DNA of 64,000 nt from Hahella sp. KA22 (GCF_004135205.1 NZ_CP035490.1:3675501-3739500); one strand, 5' to 3'. Shown: positions 17,827-26,426, counted from the stretch's first letter. Program-made: numbers and translations. Notes: generated from the sequence alone by a model not told the origin.

Positions 17827-18292
17827 GAATAATTCCTTTTTTATTGATTGCCCTTTTGTGTAAGGCCATATTCGGCCCAGGCGGGGAAAGCAGGCAACGG
17901 ATTGCCGGCGAATCTCAAAACGAGATAAATAAAGTAGTTCGCCCGGTCAGGCGCGGATGTGCCGCGCCGGTCGGGTGAACGCCAAGTCCCCGCGACGCCT
18001 AGTGAGTGTTGGAACGACCGTTGAACGGTCATTGACGACGCTCACAAAAGCCATTTGGTTTTATTGTTTCCCTGCCGATCGATAAGGTATTTCCTTAGCG
18101 GTCAGACATCCCCAATAACGTACATTATTGAGGGACGCCGAAGACGTCCTTGCTTCATGAAAAACGCCCCCATAAGCAAGCGCTTACGTGGTCGCGTTAT
18201 TTAGTAAACCAGAAAAAAATCTACAATATCAGTACTTTGGAGAAATAATCTTTAAGATGATCGGCGCGAGCCGGGAGCCCGCGCCGTGCTTG
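17827..18292. promoter_or_regulatory. Promoter region of the metalloprotease, with an 18-bp palindrome
   Basis: No gene is supported in these 466 bases. CAATAACGTACATTATTG at 18113-18130 is a palindrome with one mismatched pair and could be an operator; no regulator family is assigned. GGAATTATTC lies just before the protease ATG on the minus strand. Confidence 0.35.
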
Positions 18293-18619
18293 TCAGGAGT
18301 TGTCTGGGGAAGGAGCGGGAGAGAACTGAGGTTGACCGGAATTGATTCCGGATTTGGTTTTTTCGGTGGCCTTTTTTGACTGCGCGGAAGCATGTGCTTT
18401 TTCCCGCAAATATTGTCGCGCCGCTTCCTCCGCTTCGGCGTAAGTCGCGCTCTCAGGAATGGCGCCTTCGTTACGCAATTTCTTGATGACGCTTTCGATG
18501 TTGGCTGGCGCTCCGGCTTGCGGCCCGGCGTGATCTTCATCGCAGGCCAATGCGGGAGCGGAGACGATCAGCAGGGATAGCAGTGCGCTGGTAAAGGTCC
18601 TTTTGGATAGTTTCATCAT
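18293..18619 (-). CDS. Small secreted protein resembling the metalloprotease propeptide
   Basis: A 108-residue protein with a signal peptide (MMKLSKRTFTSALLSLLIVS, cleavage after ALA). Residues about 41-78 (IESVIKKLRNEGAIPESAT, then YLREKAH) align by eye with residues 39-78 of the neighbouring M6 protease (RLIQMLKAGGKISEGAT, then WLKDRKAH). The spacing of the I-x3-L, G-x-I-x-E-x-A-T and K-A-H features is the same. It lacks any catalytic domain. The C-terminal 30 residues are rich in Ser, Lys and Pro. It overlaps the upstream DUF5991-like gene by four bases (ATGA), so the two are translationally coupled. A role as a stand-alone protease inhibitor or chaperone is inference from this similarity. 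Confidence 0.65.
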   Translation of the reverse strand: MMKLSKRTFTSALLSLLIVSAPALACDEDHAGPQAGAPANIESVIKKLRNEGAIPESATYAEAEEAARQYLREKAHASAQSKKATEKTKSGINSGQPQFSPAPSPDNS

Positions 18620-19161
18620 TCACTTGACTCGTTCTTTTGCTTATCTGGAGACGATAAGTCTAAGCGTTTTTGTTGCGGCGGCGAAAGAGGCTCTCCCGGC
18701 GCTTCTTTGACGAAGTAGGCTCCGCTTTGGCTTTTTACGCCATCCGGCGTGAGGGCGCCCCAGTGGGTAATCAGATCGCCATCCTGCGCGCTGCGCTCCA
18801 GAGAAAACAGTGTTTCTCCCGGCTTATAGACAGCCACGCCATAACTGTTTTTCACTGATCCCCCGGCATGGGAGACAAAATTGATGTCGATGCGCGCGCC
18901 GGACGTTTTCGCGGCGCAGAGTAGATTTTCCGCCGTTTGGTAGCCGTTGATCTCCAGGCGGCAGGGTGTTTCTCCTTTGGCCACGGTCAGCAGGTGAATC
19001 ATGATCATTGGCGTGCCGCCGGCGGTGTCACCCTGTTGGGATTCATACCGGTAGCGGCCGTCCCAATTGATGATCAGCGTGGAGTCATCGGCATCTTCGG
19101 CGAACGTCGGTAAGGCGATGCTGATCAGAAACAGCGAGAGAATACATTGGCGTGCGGTCAT
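18616..19161 (-). CDS. Periplasmic DUF5991-like protein, possible immunity partner
   Basis: A 181-residue protein with a signal peptide (MTARQCILSLFLISIALPTFA). The body shows the pattern I associate with DUF5991: WDGRYRYES near residue 34, TAGGTPMIM, a Cys pair in GETPCRLEINGYQTAENLLC, and YKPGETLFSLE. The C-terminal 25 residues are polar and probably disordered. Its start is 3 bases after the stop of the transglycosylase gene and its end overlaps the next gene, so it sits in the middle of a three-gene operon. A periplasmic protein directly behind a signal-less peptidoglycan hydrolase is the typical arrangement of an immunity protein. The domain name is from memory and should be checked. Confidence 0.65.
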   Translation of the reverse strand: MTARQCILSLFLISIALPTFAEDADDSTLIINWDGRYRYESQQGDTAGGTPMIMIHLLTVAKGETPCRLEINGYQTAENLLCAAKTSGARIDINFVSHAGGSVKNSYGVAVYKPGETLFSLERSAQDGDLITHWGALTPDGVKSQSGAYFVKEAPGEPLSPPQQKRLDLSSPDKQKNESSE

Positions 19162-19164
19162 AGC

Positions 19165-19920
19165 TCATCCCATATAGCCCGTCGTGAGACCCTTTTCGTA
19201 AGCGGCGCGGACTTTCAGTGAAATTTCGGCGGGGGTAATGATACCGTCTTTGTTTTTGTCAAAACCACTGTTCTGGGTATAGGTCAGCGTGCCGCGTCGG
19301 AACAGGGCCTGGGACGGATTCATACCCACCGCAGCGGGGTACAGAACCGCGAGATAGACGTCCTCCAGATTCTGCAGACGCCCCTGATAAGGGCTGAAAT
19401 ACTTCTCTACATATTTCAATTGCTGCACCGCCGACATTCCCTTGAGCGCCTGAACGCTGGTGCCTAACGCTTTGGCGGTGGCGGGCATGAACTGGATCAG
19501 GCCGATGGCGCCGCTGCCGGCGGCGTTGGTGATGCGGGGGCTGAACGTCTCGCCGGTTTCAAACGCCATACAGGCCATAAGGTAGTCTGGCGACATATCC
19601 ATCGCGGCGGCGATTTTAATGACTTTATTGTTGAAAACGGAGGAAGTGCGGCCGCCCCAGGCGATACGCAAACGCTTGCCTTCCAACAGGGCGTTCAAGG
19701 TGCGCCCGCCCGGGTCGATGCGGCCGTCGGGTTTGTTCATGCCGACTTTGTCCCGCTGGAAACGTTTGATGGCGGAAGCCGTGGCGCCGCCGGCGACGCC
19801 GTCTACCACCAGGCGCGAACTGTGGGTTTTGGCGAAGCGGTTGAGAAGCGTCTGCGCGAGCACGACGTCCGTTTTTTTGTTGACGCCGCCGACTCCTACG
19901 GATTGTTGAATACTCTGCAT
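19165..19920 (-). CDS. Lytic transglycosylase with peptidoglycan-binding domain and EF-hand loop, no signal peptide
   Basis: A 251-residue protein. Residues about 18-85 resemble a PG_binding_1 domain (VDGVAGGATASAIKRFQRD). Residues about 98-200 form an SLT domain with candidate catalytic Glu121 in MAFETGETFSP and the GLIQFMPAT motif at 140-148. Residues 221-232 (DKNKDGIITPAE) form a complete EF-hand calcium loop. The ATG at 19920 is chosen because AAGGA lies 5 bases upstream; a longer frame exists but its added sequence has no protein-like character. Neither version has a credible signal peptide, so the enzyme must reach peptidoglycan by another secretion route or act after lysis. It is the first gene of an operon with two exported proteins. 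Confidence 0.8.
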   Translation of the reverse strand: MQSIQQSVGVGGVNKKTDVVLAQTLLNRFAKTHSSRLVVDGVAGGATASAIKRFQRDKVGMNKPDGRIDPGGRTLNALLEGKRLRIAWGGRTSSVFNNKVIKIAAAMDMSPDYLMACMAFETGETFSPRITNAAGSGAIGLIQFMPATAKALGTSVQALKGMSAVQQLKYVEKYFSPYQGRLQNLEDVYLAVLYPAAVGMNPSQALFRRGTLTYTQNSGFDKNKDGIITPAEISLKVRAAYEKGLTTGYMG

Positions 19921-20199
19921 GTCGATCCTTGAAGTTAACATGGCAAGGCAGAGTAAAACTTGACCGAAGCGGGAACAACCGGGCGTATGGACTAACTGAT
20001 CGTCCGATAAGGTTATGCCTGTAACCTGTTGATTATGATAGATAATGTCACGATTTGCTCCCGTCCTTTTCCAATTGTCCCATTGGCGCTGTGAGCCAGG
20101 GCCTGTCTGTGTCAGAGTGTGCGAAGGGCCGAATGGGCCTCTGACAGGCCGTTGTGAAGCTTGGTTTGCGGTCGCCAATGACAAAGCACAGGGAGGCTC

Positions 20200-20355
20200 A
20201 TGAAGATGCGTATTTTTCTGATTATTGGCAGTATTCTGTTGTTGCTTCCCATCATGGCGGAACCTCTGCTGTGGATACAAACACAGGCTGGATTTATGCG
20301 GCGCATTGCACTAGTATGCCCCGCGTCACTGGGGAGTAGCCTCTCTTCGCCCTGA
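20200..20355 (+). CDS. Possible 51-residue membrane or signal-peptide microprotein
   Basis: ATG 20200 follows AGGGAGGCTC and opens a 51-codon frame starting MKMRIFLIIGSILLLLPIMA, a plausible signal peptide or single membrane segment. The second half of the frame runs into the conserved core of the manganese riboswitch, which weakens the case for a selected coding sequence. It may instead be a short leader peptide or chance. Confidence 0.3.
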   Translation: MKMRIFLIIGSILLLLPIMAEPLLWIQTQAGFMRRIALVCPASLGSSLSSP

Positions 20356-20440
20356 AGAGGTTTGCGTCAACATACTTGGCCCACAGGCCATGGCGTAAAC
20401 GGTTCCATAACTTGGCAAGACCTTTGACTATGCCGCACCG
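20320..20440 (+). promoter_or_regulatory. yybP-ykoY manganese riboswitch
   Basis: The conserved core elements appear in order: GGGGAGTAGCCTCT at 20331-20344, GCGTCAACATACTTGGCC at 20364-20381 and GCAAGACCTTTGACTATGCC at 20415-20434. The two Mn2+-binding loops and the closing stem (GTCA/TGAC) can be formed. This RNA class senses Mn2+ and usually turns on manganese exporters. A GC-rich segment behind it (20431-20460) and the 38 bases to the ATG would form the expression platform. The downstream gene belongs to the GDT1/UPF0016 family, a common target of this riboswitch. Confidence 0.9.
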
Positions 20441-20497
20441 GTTGGGCCGGGGCGTGGCGTAGTCATATGGTTAAGTCCGGCCCTGGAGATATCCCGA

Positions 20498-21073
20498 ATG
20501 CAAGCTTTCCTGATTTCCACCGGCATCGTCGCCCTCGCAGAGATTGGCGACAAGACCCAATTACTGGCGTTTATTCTCGCCGCTAAATTCCGCAAGCCGG
20601 TTCCCATTATCCTTGGTATTTTCGTGGCCACCATCGTCAATCACGCCTTCGCTGGCGCATTGGGCGCGTGGGCCACCTCTTTGGTGACGCCGGAGGTACT
20701 GCGCTGGGTGCTGGGAGTGTCGTTCATCGCCATGGCGGGCTGGATGCTGGTTCCGGACAAGTTCGATGAAAGTGAGGCCAAATTCGCCAAACTGGGCGTG
20801 TTCGGCACGACAGTCATCGCTTTCTTTCTGGCGGAAATGGGGGATAAGACCCAAGTGGCCACGGTCGCGCTGGCGGCGCAATACTCCTCCTTCTTCTGGG
20901 TGGTGGCCGGCACAACCTTAGGGATGATGATCGCCAACGCTCCCGCCGTACTGCTTGGCGATCGCATCGCCCATCGCATGCCAGTGCGGCTGGTGCATGG
21001 CGTTGCGGCGTTGATATTTTTGTTGCTGGGGATTGCAACCCTGCTGGGCGCCGGCGCCAGACTGGGATTCTGA
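20498..21073 (+). CDS. GDT1/TMEM165 (UPF0016) family manganese exporter
   Basis: A 191-residue inner-membrane protein with six to seven membrane segments and two copies of the family motif E-x-G-D-K-T: EIGDKTQ at about 14-20 and EMGDKTQ near residue 110. These acidic motifs form the cation-binding site. Bacterial relatives such as MneA of Vibrio export Mn2+. It begins 58 bases after the riboswitch core, which fits induction by excess manganese. The ribosome-binding site is GGAG 11 bases before the ATG and could be sequestered by the riboswitch expression platform. Confidence 0.9.
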   Translation: MQAFLISTGIVALAEIGDKTQLLAFILAAKFRKPVPIILGIFVATIVNHAFAGALGAWATSLVTPEVLRWVLGVSFIAMAGWMLVPDKFDESEAKFAKLGVFGTTVIAFFLAEMGDKTQVATVALAAQYSSFFWVVAGTTLGMMIANAPAVLLGDRIAHRMPVRLVHGVAALIFLLLGIATLLGAGARLGF

Positions 21074-21702
21074 GGCGCCTGAATGCATCAATTTGTGCGC
21101 AGGCTCACTGCTTGTGGTGATCCAAGTTGTGAAATGCGCGTAAATGAGATTGAATTGCATTTCGTGCGGGCTAAAATTTAAGCAGGACCAGCGCCCGCAC
21201 GCGCCATCTCGTGCTTCGTACTCTGTTTTCATGAAATAAGGAATGTTTTATGAACGCTCACGCCACTCACATTGCTCCCGCCCGGCGCCTACTCTTGACG
21301 TTACGCGCCGCTCTTCCCGATTGCCCGCGCTATTGCGGCTTCTTCTTTTTCCTCATATATCGCTGCGGCGCATTACCCGTCAAGAAAGATATTACCGGCG
21401 GGCCGTCGCCCTCATAGCGCGTCAGCGAGGGGGCGTTTCCGGTCATGTCATGCGCTTGCAACAGGAGGCCGCTAGGCTGCTTGCCGTCCAGCAATGCAGG
21501 CTCGCCTGCTGATTTCACTCGATTGGACTATGCAGGAAAGGCAATTGTCGCGGCGAAGTTCCGGTTTTAGGATGAAAAGTCCTTATTCGACAATGATTTA
21601 TATTGAAGTAACGCTATTGATAGTCACTTTTAATTACGCATCTCCTTAAGCCCATCCTAAGAGCGGGCGGAGTGCATTAAACCGATAACAACAGAAACCA
21701 CA
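21074..21702. other. Intergenic region without a supported gene
   Basis: 629 bases between the manganese exporter and the cytochrome b gene. Two overlapping short frames start near AAGGA at 21238 (ATG 21243, 89 codons; ATG 21250, 55 codons), but both are arginine- and cysteine-rich without recognisable features and are probably chance. Nothing else was identified. Confidence 0.4.
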
Positions 21703-23229
21703 ATGATCTTTCCCGCTTCTCATTGGTTACGCGTTTTACTTCACCTCTGTGCGATGTCCCTGTTTACTGTCAGTCTGGCCAGCGGCATGCGTCTCGCGGC
21801 GGACGGAGATTGGCCATTGCAACAGTATTGGACGGCGATCGCGCCGCAAGGCGACATGATCTCCTGGCACCTTGGCTCTGCGCTTGGGTGGCTGGCCGTC
21901 AGTCTTACCGTTTTATTCGCCTGGATTAAAAAGCGCGCTGACGTTGCTCCAGCCCGTCCTAAAGGGCTACTGATACGAGCGTTGTATCTCACCTTGCCGG
22001 TGCAGCTTCTCAGTGGAGCAGTGTTCTATCTGGGCATTGGCGTGGGCGTACTGGACTGGGTCCTGGCGATTCATTACTGGGGCGCGCTGTCTCTGCTGAT
22101 TCTGATTGCCGCTCATTTGACGGAGCAACTGGCGTTGCGAGGCGGGCGGTTTTTGCCTGCAGTTTTTATCCCTCGCAAATTCTCTCATGGGTTGGGACTG
22201 CTGGCTGTTTCCTGCGCCGCGGGCGCAGCGCTATGGTGGGGCGGCGGTGCGGACAGTCAGGAACTGGTGGTGGCGCCCCTGGCGGAAAAAGAGCGTATTC
22301 AGATTGACGGATCGCCGGACGAGGCCGCCTGGGCGGCTGCTGAGCCGGTGACGGTCACTACCTACCAAGGCAACGACTACCATACCGCCATCCCGGTGGA
22401 AGTGCGGGCTCTGGCGAATCCTTACACCGTGTATTTCTCTATCAGCTGGCCGGACGCCCATGCCGATTACAGCCATCTTCCCCTGCAAAAGACGGAGTCC
22501 GGCTGGAAGGCCCTGCATGCGGGGTTCGAAAAAGATGACGAGCGCGTCTACTACGAAGACAAACTGGCGGTGATGCTGTCCAAAGGCGGCGGATTTGGCG
22601 GCGATAACAGCATTCATTTGGGTGGACATCCTCTGGAGGGTTATCCGGCCAGTCGCTCCGGGCGCGGCTATCACTACACGACCGACGGCTCCATTCGCGA
22701 CGTCTGGCACTGGAAGGCGGTGCGCGGGGGCGATATGGCGGTGCTGGACGACGATCACTTTGGCAAACCTGAGGCGGCCTGCGCGTTTTGCCCCCGTTAC
22801 AAGGCGGGTTATCAGCCCGATCCGGTAGAAGACGGCGGTGTGCGTCAGAACTGGGACTGGTTCCGCACCAGCGGCGTGACGCCTCTGCGCATCCCGCGAG
22901 AAGGGCCGGGCGTTACCAAGGGGGAGAACGCCATGACCTGGTATGGCTCACGCACTTATCGGGCGGAACGCGACGAGACGCCGGCAGGCGGCAGTCTGCC
23001 CTCGGTGCTGTGGATGAGCCATTACGAGGGAGATCGGGGAGATGTGCGCGGTCGCGCGCAATGGAAGGATGGACGCTGGTATCTGGAGCTGGCCCGCGCC
23101 CGCGAGACGGGGTCGCCCTTTGATATTCCCATTGCGGACGGCGTGTTTATGTGGGTGGCGCCTTTTGATCACGCGCAAACCCGCCATGCCTATCACCATC
23201 GACCCATTCGCTTGAGGGTGCGGCCATGA
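21703..23229 (+). CDS. Cytochrome b561-like domain fused to an ethylbenzene-dehydrogenase-type haem domain
   Basis: A 508-residue protein. Residues 1-190 contain about four to five membrane segments with spaced histidines (ASHWLRVLLH, ISWHLG, AIHYWG and LIAAHLTEQ) suited to binding b-type haem. Residues about 205-500 resemble the EB_dh domain (gamma subunit of ethylbenzene and DMSO dehydrogenases), opening IQIDGSPDEAAWAAAEPVTV. The C-terminal domain probably faces the periplasm and may bind another b-type haem. A CAFC pair near residue 365 is not a c-type haem motif because no His follows. Together these suggest electron transfer between the quinone pool and a periplasmic partner. It overlaps the DUF1566 gene by four bases (ATGA). 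Confidence 0.75.
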   Translation: MIFPASHWLRVLLHLCAMSLFTVSLASGMRLAADGDWPLQQYWTAIAPQGDMISWHLGSALGWLAVSLTVLFAWIKKRADVAPARPKGLLIRALYLTLPVQLLSGAVFYLGIGVGVLDWVLAIHYWGALSLLILIAAHLTEQLALRGGRFLPAVFIPRKFSHGLGLLAVSCAAGAALWWGGGADSQELVVAPLAEKERIQIDGSPDEAAWAAAEPVTVTTYQGNDYHTAIPVEVRALANPYTVYFSISWPDAHADYSHLPLQKTESGWKALHAGFEKDDERVYYEDKLAVMLSKGGGFGGDNSIHLGGHPLEGYPASRSGRGYHYTTDGSIRDVWHWKAVRGGDMAVLDDDHFGKPEAACAFCPRYKAGYQPDPVEDGGVRQNWDWFRTSGVTPLRIPREGPGVTKGENAMTWYGSRTYRAERDETPAGGSLPSVLWMSHYEGDRGDVRGRAQWKDGRWYLELARARETGSPFDIPIADGVFMWVAPFDHAQTRHAYHHRPIRLRVRP

Positions 23230-23894
23230 GCAAACGACAGCGAGCCCAGATAATTTCCGCCATCGGCGTCAGCATCCTGGCCCCGGCGGCGATGATTGTG
23301 GCCATGACCGTTAACGGCGGGCAGGACGCCGGCGCCTCCAGCGAACATGCGCAGCGCCGCATCCAGGCGGAACTGGCGCGTTGGCGCAAGCTGGATGCAA
23401 ACGGCGCGGAAGTCGCGCCTAAAGTGGGTCCGTGGGCCTGTGTGGCGGACGCCCGCAATAACGTCATTTGGGAAGTGAAGAGCTGGCAGGAAAATGTCCA
23501 TCACTACAAATCCAGCTTTTCCTGGCGCTGGAACGAGCGCGGCGAAGCGCGGCGGGGCAGTTGCATTCTCGGCGACCATATTCAGCCCTGCGACACCGAT
23601 GATCTGATTGCGGCGCTGAATCGGGTTCGGTACTGCGGCGTCGCATCCTGGCGTTTGCCAACCATTGAGGAGTTGCGCTCCTTACAGGACCGGGAAACCT
23701 ATCCCGGCCAACCCATGATCAACGCTTACTTGTTTCCCCGCACCGCCGTCGGGCCTTATTGGTCCTCCTCGGTGCATGAGGGAGACGGCGGCGATTTCAG
23801 CGTCATGACATTCAATTTTTATCAGGGAAGTGAACAGGCCTTACCCCCCCGTACAGCAGCTTGGGCGAGGTTAGTGTCATCCATGGAGCAGTAG
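23226..23894 (+). CDS. DUF1566 (Lcl C-terminal-like) protein with an N-terminal membrane anchor
   Basis: A 222-residue protein. A hydrophobic N-terminal stretch (IISAIGVSILAPAAMIVAMT) serves as an anchor or signal peptide. The body from about residue 65 matches DUF1566, a fold related to C-type lectins: VIWEVKSW, WRLPTIEELRSLQD and YWSSSVHEG are the family's standard landmarks. Four Cys residues (WACVA, GSCILG, QPCDT and RYCGV) could form disulfides outside the cytoplasm. It is coupled by a four-base overlap to the cytochrome b/EB_dh gene, so a joint function in the envelope is likely, but the role is not known. Confidence 0.78.
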   Translation: MSKRQRAQIISAIGVSILAPAAMIVAMTVNGGQDAGASSEHAQRRIQAELARWRKLDANGAEVAPKVGPWACVADARNNVIWEVKSWQENVHHYKSSFSWRWNERGEARRGSCILGDHIQPCDTDDLIAALNRVRYCGVASWRLPTIEELRSLQDRETYPGQPMINAYLFPRTAVGPYWSSSVHEGDGGDFSVMTFNFYQGSEQALPPRTAAWARLVSSMEQ

Positions 23895-23985
23895 CGGAGT
23901 GAGCAAGGGAGCGACGTGGGGAATATCCGGCTGCGGCAGGCCGGACGTCGCGGTGTCTTAAACTACCTGGAGAAATCTACAACAG

Positions 23986-26346
23986 ATGAATAACGATAAA
24001 CCCATAATCGCCGTGATCGCCGGTATAACCCTGGCGGCGACCGGGTCCACTGCGTTGGCGGCGCCGACGCAGATTCGCGTGGTCTGGGACCACGATCCCG
24101 CCCATGAAGCCATTGTCGCTTTTTCCGAGGGTTCTGGCGGTTCACCCTATCTTCTGTGGGGCGACAGCACGGATGAGAACGGCTGGGAGAATACCGCTTA
24201 CCAGAAGAACTATACCTTCGATGGTAGCCTGCGCAGCTATTTCGTACGACTGACGAACTTGCAACCCGGCTCTAACTACTACTTTCGCGCTTGCGACAGC
24301 AAAGGCTGCGGAGATCGCTTCTGGTTCACCACGGCGTCGGACAACCCTGAAGATCTGACGTTTATCGCCGGCGGCGACTCCCGCAGCAACCCAACGGCGC
24401 GTCGTCAGGGCAACCGGCTGGTCAGCAAGGTGCGTCCTCAATTCGTGCTGTTTGGCGGCGACCTTACCGACGACAACCGCGCCAGCGAAGTGGATGAATG
24501 GCTGGATAACTGGACCGAAACTTACTCCAACGATGTCATCGACGGGGTGGATTACAAACGGGTGTATCCGTTGGTTCCAACAGTTGGCAACCACGAGGAT
24601 AACGATCAGACCTTTATCTGTAAGGTGTTCGGCGTGGACGCCAATAAAGACGGCTCCTGCTCCCTCGACGATACCTATTTCGCTTTCACCATCGGCGGCG
24701 GTCAAGCCCGCTTCTACACGCTGAATACGGAGTTCCGAAACTCCGGGTACGAAGCGGAATGGCGCGAGCAGATGGACTGGCTGAAGGCGGATCTGGCCTC
24801 AGACGGCTCCAGCGTGACATGGAGAATGACTCAGTATCACAAACCCATGTTTCCGCGCACCACATCGAAGCCGTCCAAGTACGACAAGATGTATGAATGG
24901 GCGCAACCGTTCTATGCCTACAAGATGAACCTGTCGTTTGAGTCAGACAGCCACCTGGTGAAATACACCTGGCCGGTCATCCCTGACAACGGCGGTTACG
25001 CGCAGGCGTCCGCCGGCACCTTGTATGTGGGCGAAGGCAGTTGGGGCGCGCCCACAAGATCTGCGGACCGCTATGCGAACTGGATTATCGATCAGGACAG
25101 TTTCGCGCAGTTGAAAATTGTCCAGTTCTCCGGCGATGAAGTGCTGGTGCGCACTGCGCGTTTTTCCGGAGAAGGCGATGTGACGGCGCTTTCCAAAGCG
25201 CAACGGGACGCTGATCCTCTGGCGCTGCCTTCCGGTCTTAACCTTTGGAAGCCGCAGAGCGTCGGCGAAGTCATGACGTTAACGCGGTCTGGCGATGGCC
25301 TCACCCAGGTCAAGGGCGGCGGCGATGATCCAGGTCCAGGCGACCCGGGGGATGGCGACGCCACAACTCTGGGGGCCACGCAAGACGTGACGGTAGGCAG
25401 TAACGGTTTTCACAACAATGGCGATGAAGTCTATGCAGACGGCTCCGATGGCGGTCAGGAACTGCGCGCGTTGTTATCCTGGGACCTGAGCGCCATACCC
25501 GCCGACTCCAGTGTAGACTCTGTGGAGCTGGCCTTGCAGGTAGTCAATAGCTCAAGCGGCGAATACGGAGTTTACGCCGGTTCCACCAGCTGGTCGGAGA
25601 AAGGCGCGGACTGGAATGCGTCACAAACAGGCGCCAAGGTAGGGAGCGTCACCCCGTCCAGCAAAGGGGGCGTGAGTATTCGCCTGAACGAAGAAGGTCG
25701 ACGTTTGGTGGAAGGCTGGATCAACGGTCAGGAAACAAATAACGGCCTGATTATCGCCAGCATGGGAACGTCCGACGGCGTCGATTTCGTCTCCAGAGAA
25801 GGCGGTCAGGCCGCTAAATTGATTGTGGCTCACCAGTCCGGCGGCGATCCTTCCGGGCGCGGCTCCAAGTCGCTTTCTTCCGATCAGGATGTTTCAGTCG
25901 GCTCGCAAGGGCGTCGACGCAATACCAGTCGTTTGGAAGCGGACGGCAGCGACGGCGGTCAGGAGTTGCGCGTGCTGATGCACTGGAATCTCGGCGACCT
26001 GCCGGCGCAAGCCAAGGTCACCAGCGTAAAAGTGGAGTTCTCTATCGTTGATCCTTCCAGCGGCTCATACTCTCTGTATCCTGCCAAAGGAGACTGGAAT
26101 GAAGGCGCCGCTCAATGGAGCGATGCGGAAACCTCTGGCGGCAAAGTCGCCACCTTCACTCCGTCCAACAATGGCTCGCTGTCCGTTAATTTGGGGGCGG
26201 CTGGCATAGAGCTGGTGCGAAGCTGGTTATCCGGCGCGCCGAATAATGGCCTGGTGTTGTCATCCGACGGAACCAGCAACGGTGTTGATATTGAAAGCAG
26301 AGAAAGCAGTCGCGCGCCCAAACTGATCGTGGAATATGAGTTGTAA
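23986..26346 (+). CDS. Secreted purple-acid-phosphatase-like metallophosphoesterase with two DNRLRE/CBM96-like domains
   Basis: A 786-residue exported protein (signal peptide about residues 1-25, cleavage after ALA-AP). Residues 28-110 form a fibronectin-III-like domain. The calcineurin-like phosphoesterase core follows, with metal-ligand motifs AGGDSRSN, FGGDLTDDN, VGNHEDND and TQYHKPMF between about residues 125 and 290. A Gly/Asp-rich linker (GGGDDPGPGDPGDGD) leads to two tandem repeats of about 150 residues, at about 462-622 and 630-785. Each has the Q-D-V-x-V-G-S start, the DGSDGGQELR segment and the R-x-P/A-K-L-I-V ending of DNRLRE-type carbohydrate-binding-like domains. It probably releases phosphate from organic esters outside the cell. 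A terminator follows. Confidence 0.85.
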   Translation: MNNDKPIIAVIAGITLAATGSTALAAPTQIRVVWDHDPAHEAIVAFSEGSGGSPYLLWGDSTDENGWENTAYQKNYTFDGSLRSYFVRLTNLQPGSNYYFRACDSKGCGDRFWFTTASDNPEDLTFIAGGDSRSNPTARRQGNRLVSKVRPQFVLFGGDLTDDNRASEVDEWLDNWTETYSNDVIDGVDYKRVYPLVPTVGNHEDNDQTFICKVFGVDANKDGSCSLDDTYFAFTIGGGQARFYTLNTEFRNSGYEAEWREQMDWLKADLASDGSSVTWRMTQYHKPMFPRTTSKPSKYDKMYEWAQPFYAYKMNLSFESDSHLVKYTWPVIPDNGGYAQASAGTLYVGEGSWGAPTRSADRYANWIIDQDSFAQLKIVQFSGDEVLVRTARFSGEGDVTALSKAQRDADPLALPSGLNLWKPQSVGEVMTLTRSGDGLTQVKGGGDDPGPGDPGDGDATTLGATQDVTVGSNGFHNNGDEVYADGSDGGQELRALLSWDLSAIPADSSVDSVELALQVVNSSSGEYGVYAGSTSWSEKGADWNASQTGAKVGSVTPSSKGGVSIRLNEEGRRLVEGWINGQETNNGLIIASMGTSDGVDFVSREGGQAAKLIVAHQSGGDPSGRGSKSLSSDQDVSVGSQGRRRNTSRLEADGSDGGQELRVLMHWNLGDLPAQAKVTSVKVEFSIVDPSSGSYSLYPAKGDWNEGAAQWSDAETSGGKVATFTPSNNGSLSVNLGAAGIELVRSWLSGAPNNGLVLSSDGTSNGVDIESRESSRAPKLIVEYEL

Positions 26347-26391
26347 GGAGCGATACGGTATACGTTAGCCGTTGAACTCTCTGTTATCTCA

Positions 26392-26426
26392 AAGGACGGC
26401 GCGGGCTGGGTCGCCGCGCTGTCCTT
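26392..26426 (+). terminator. Hairpin terminator after the phosphatase gene
   Basis: AAGGAC-g-GCGCGG and CCGCGC-t-GTCCTT form a long stem with a 9-base loop, followed by an AT-rich stretch (CGTTATAATTTCG). It lies 46 bases after the phosphatase stop. Confidence 0.65.

Noticed and set aside
16420..17832. 470-codon plus-strand open frame opposite the M6 protease gene
   Set aside because: It is a long antisense shadow of a high-GC gene; the minus-strand protein has a signal peptide, HEYGH motif and terminator.
19921..20280. Upstream extension of the transglycosylase gene
   Set aside because: The extra 120 residues are low-quality sequence, and AAGGA at the correct distance marks ATG 19920.
21243..21512. 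89-codon plus-strand frame (and a 55-codon frame from 21250) after AAGGA
   Set aside because: Composition is dominated by Arg and Cys with no hydrophobic core or domain, and two frames compete for the same ribosome-binding site; likely chance.
21590..21640. Possible Fur or FNR box before the cytochrome b gene
   Set aside because: Only loose half-site matches (ATAATG-like and TTGAT-like) in AT-rich DNA; not distinguishable from chance.
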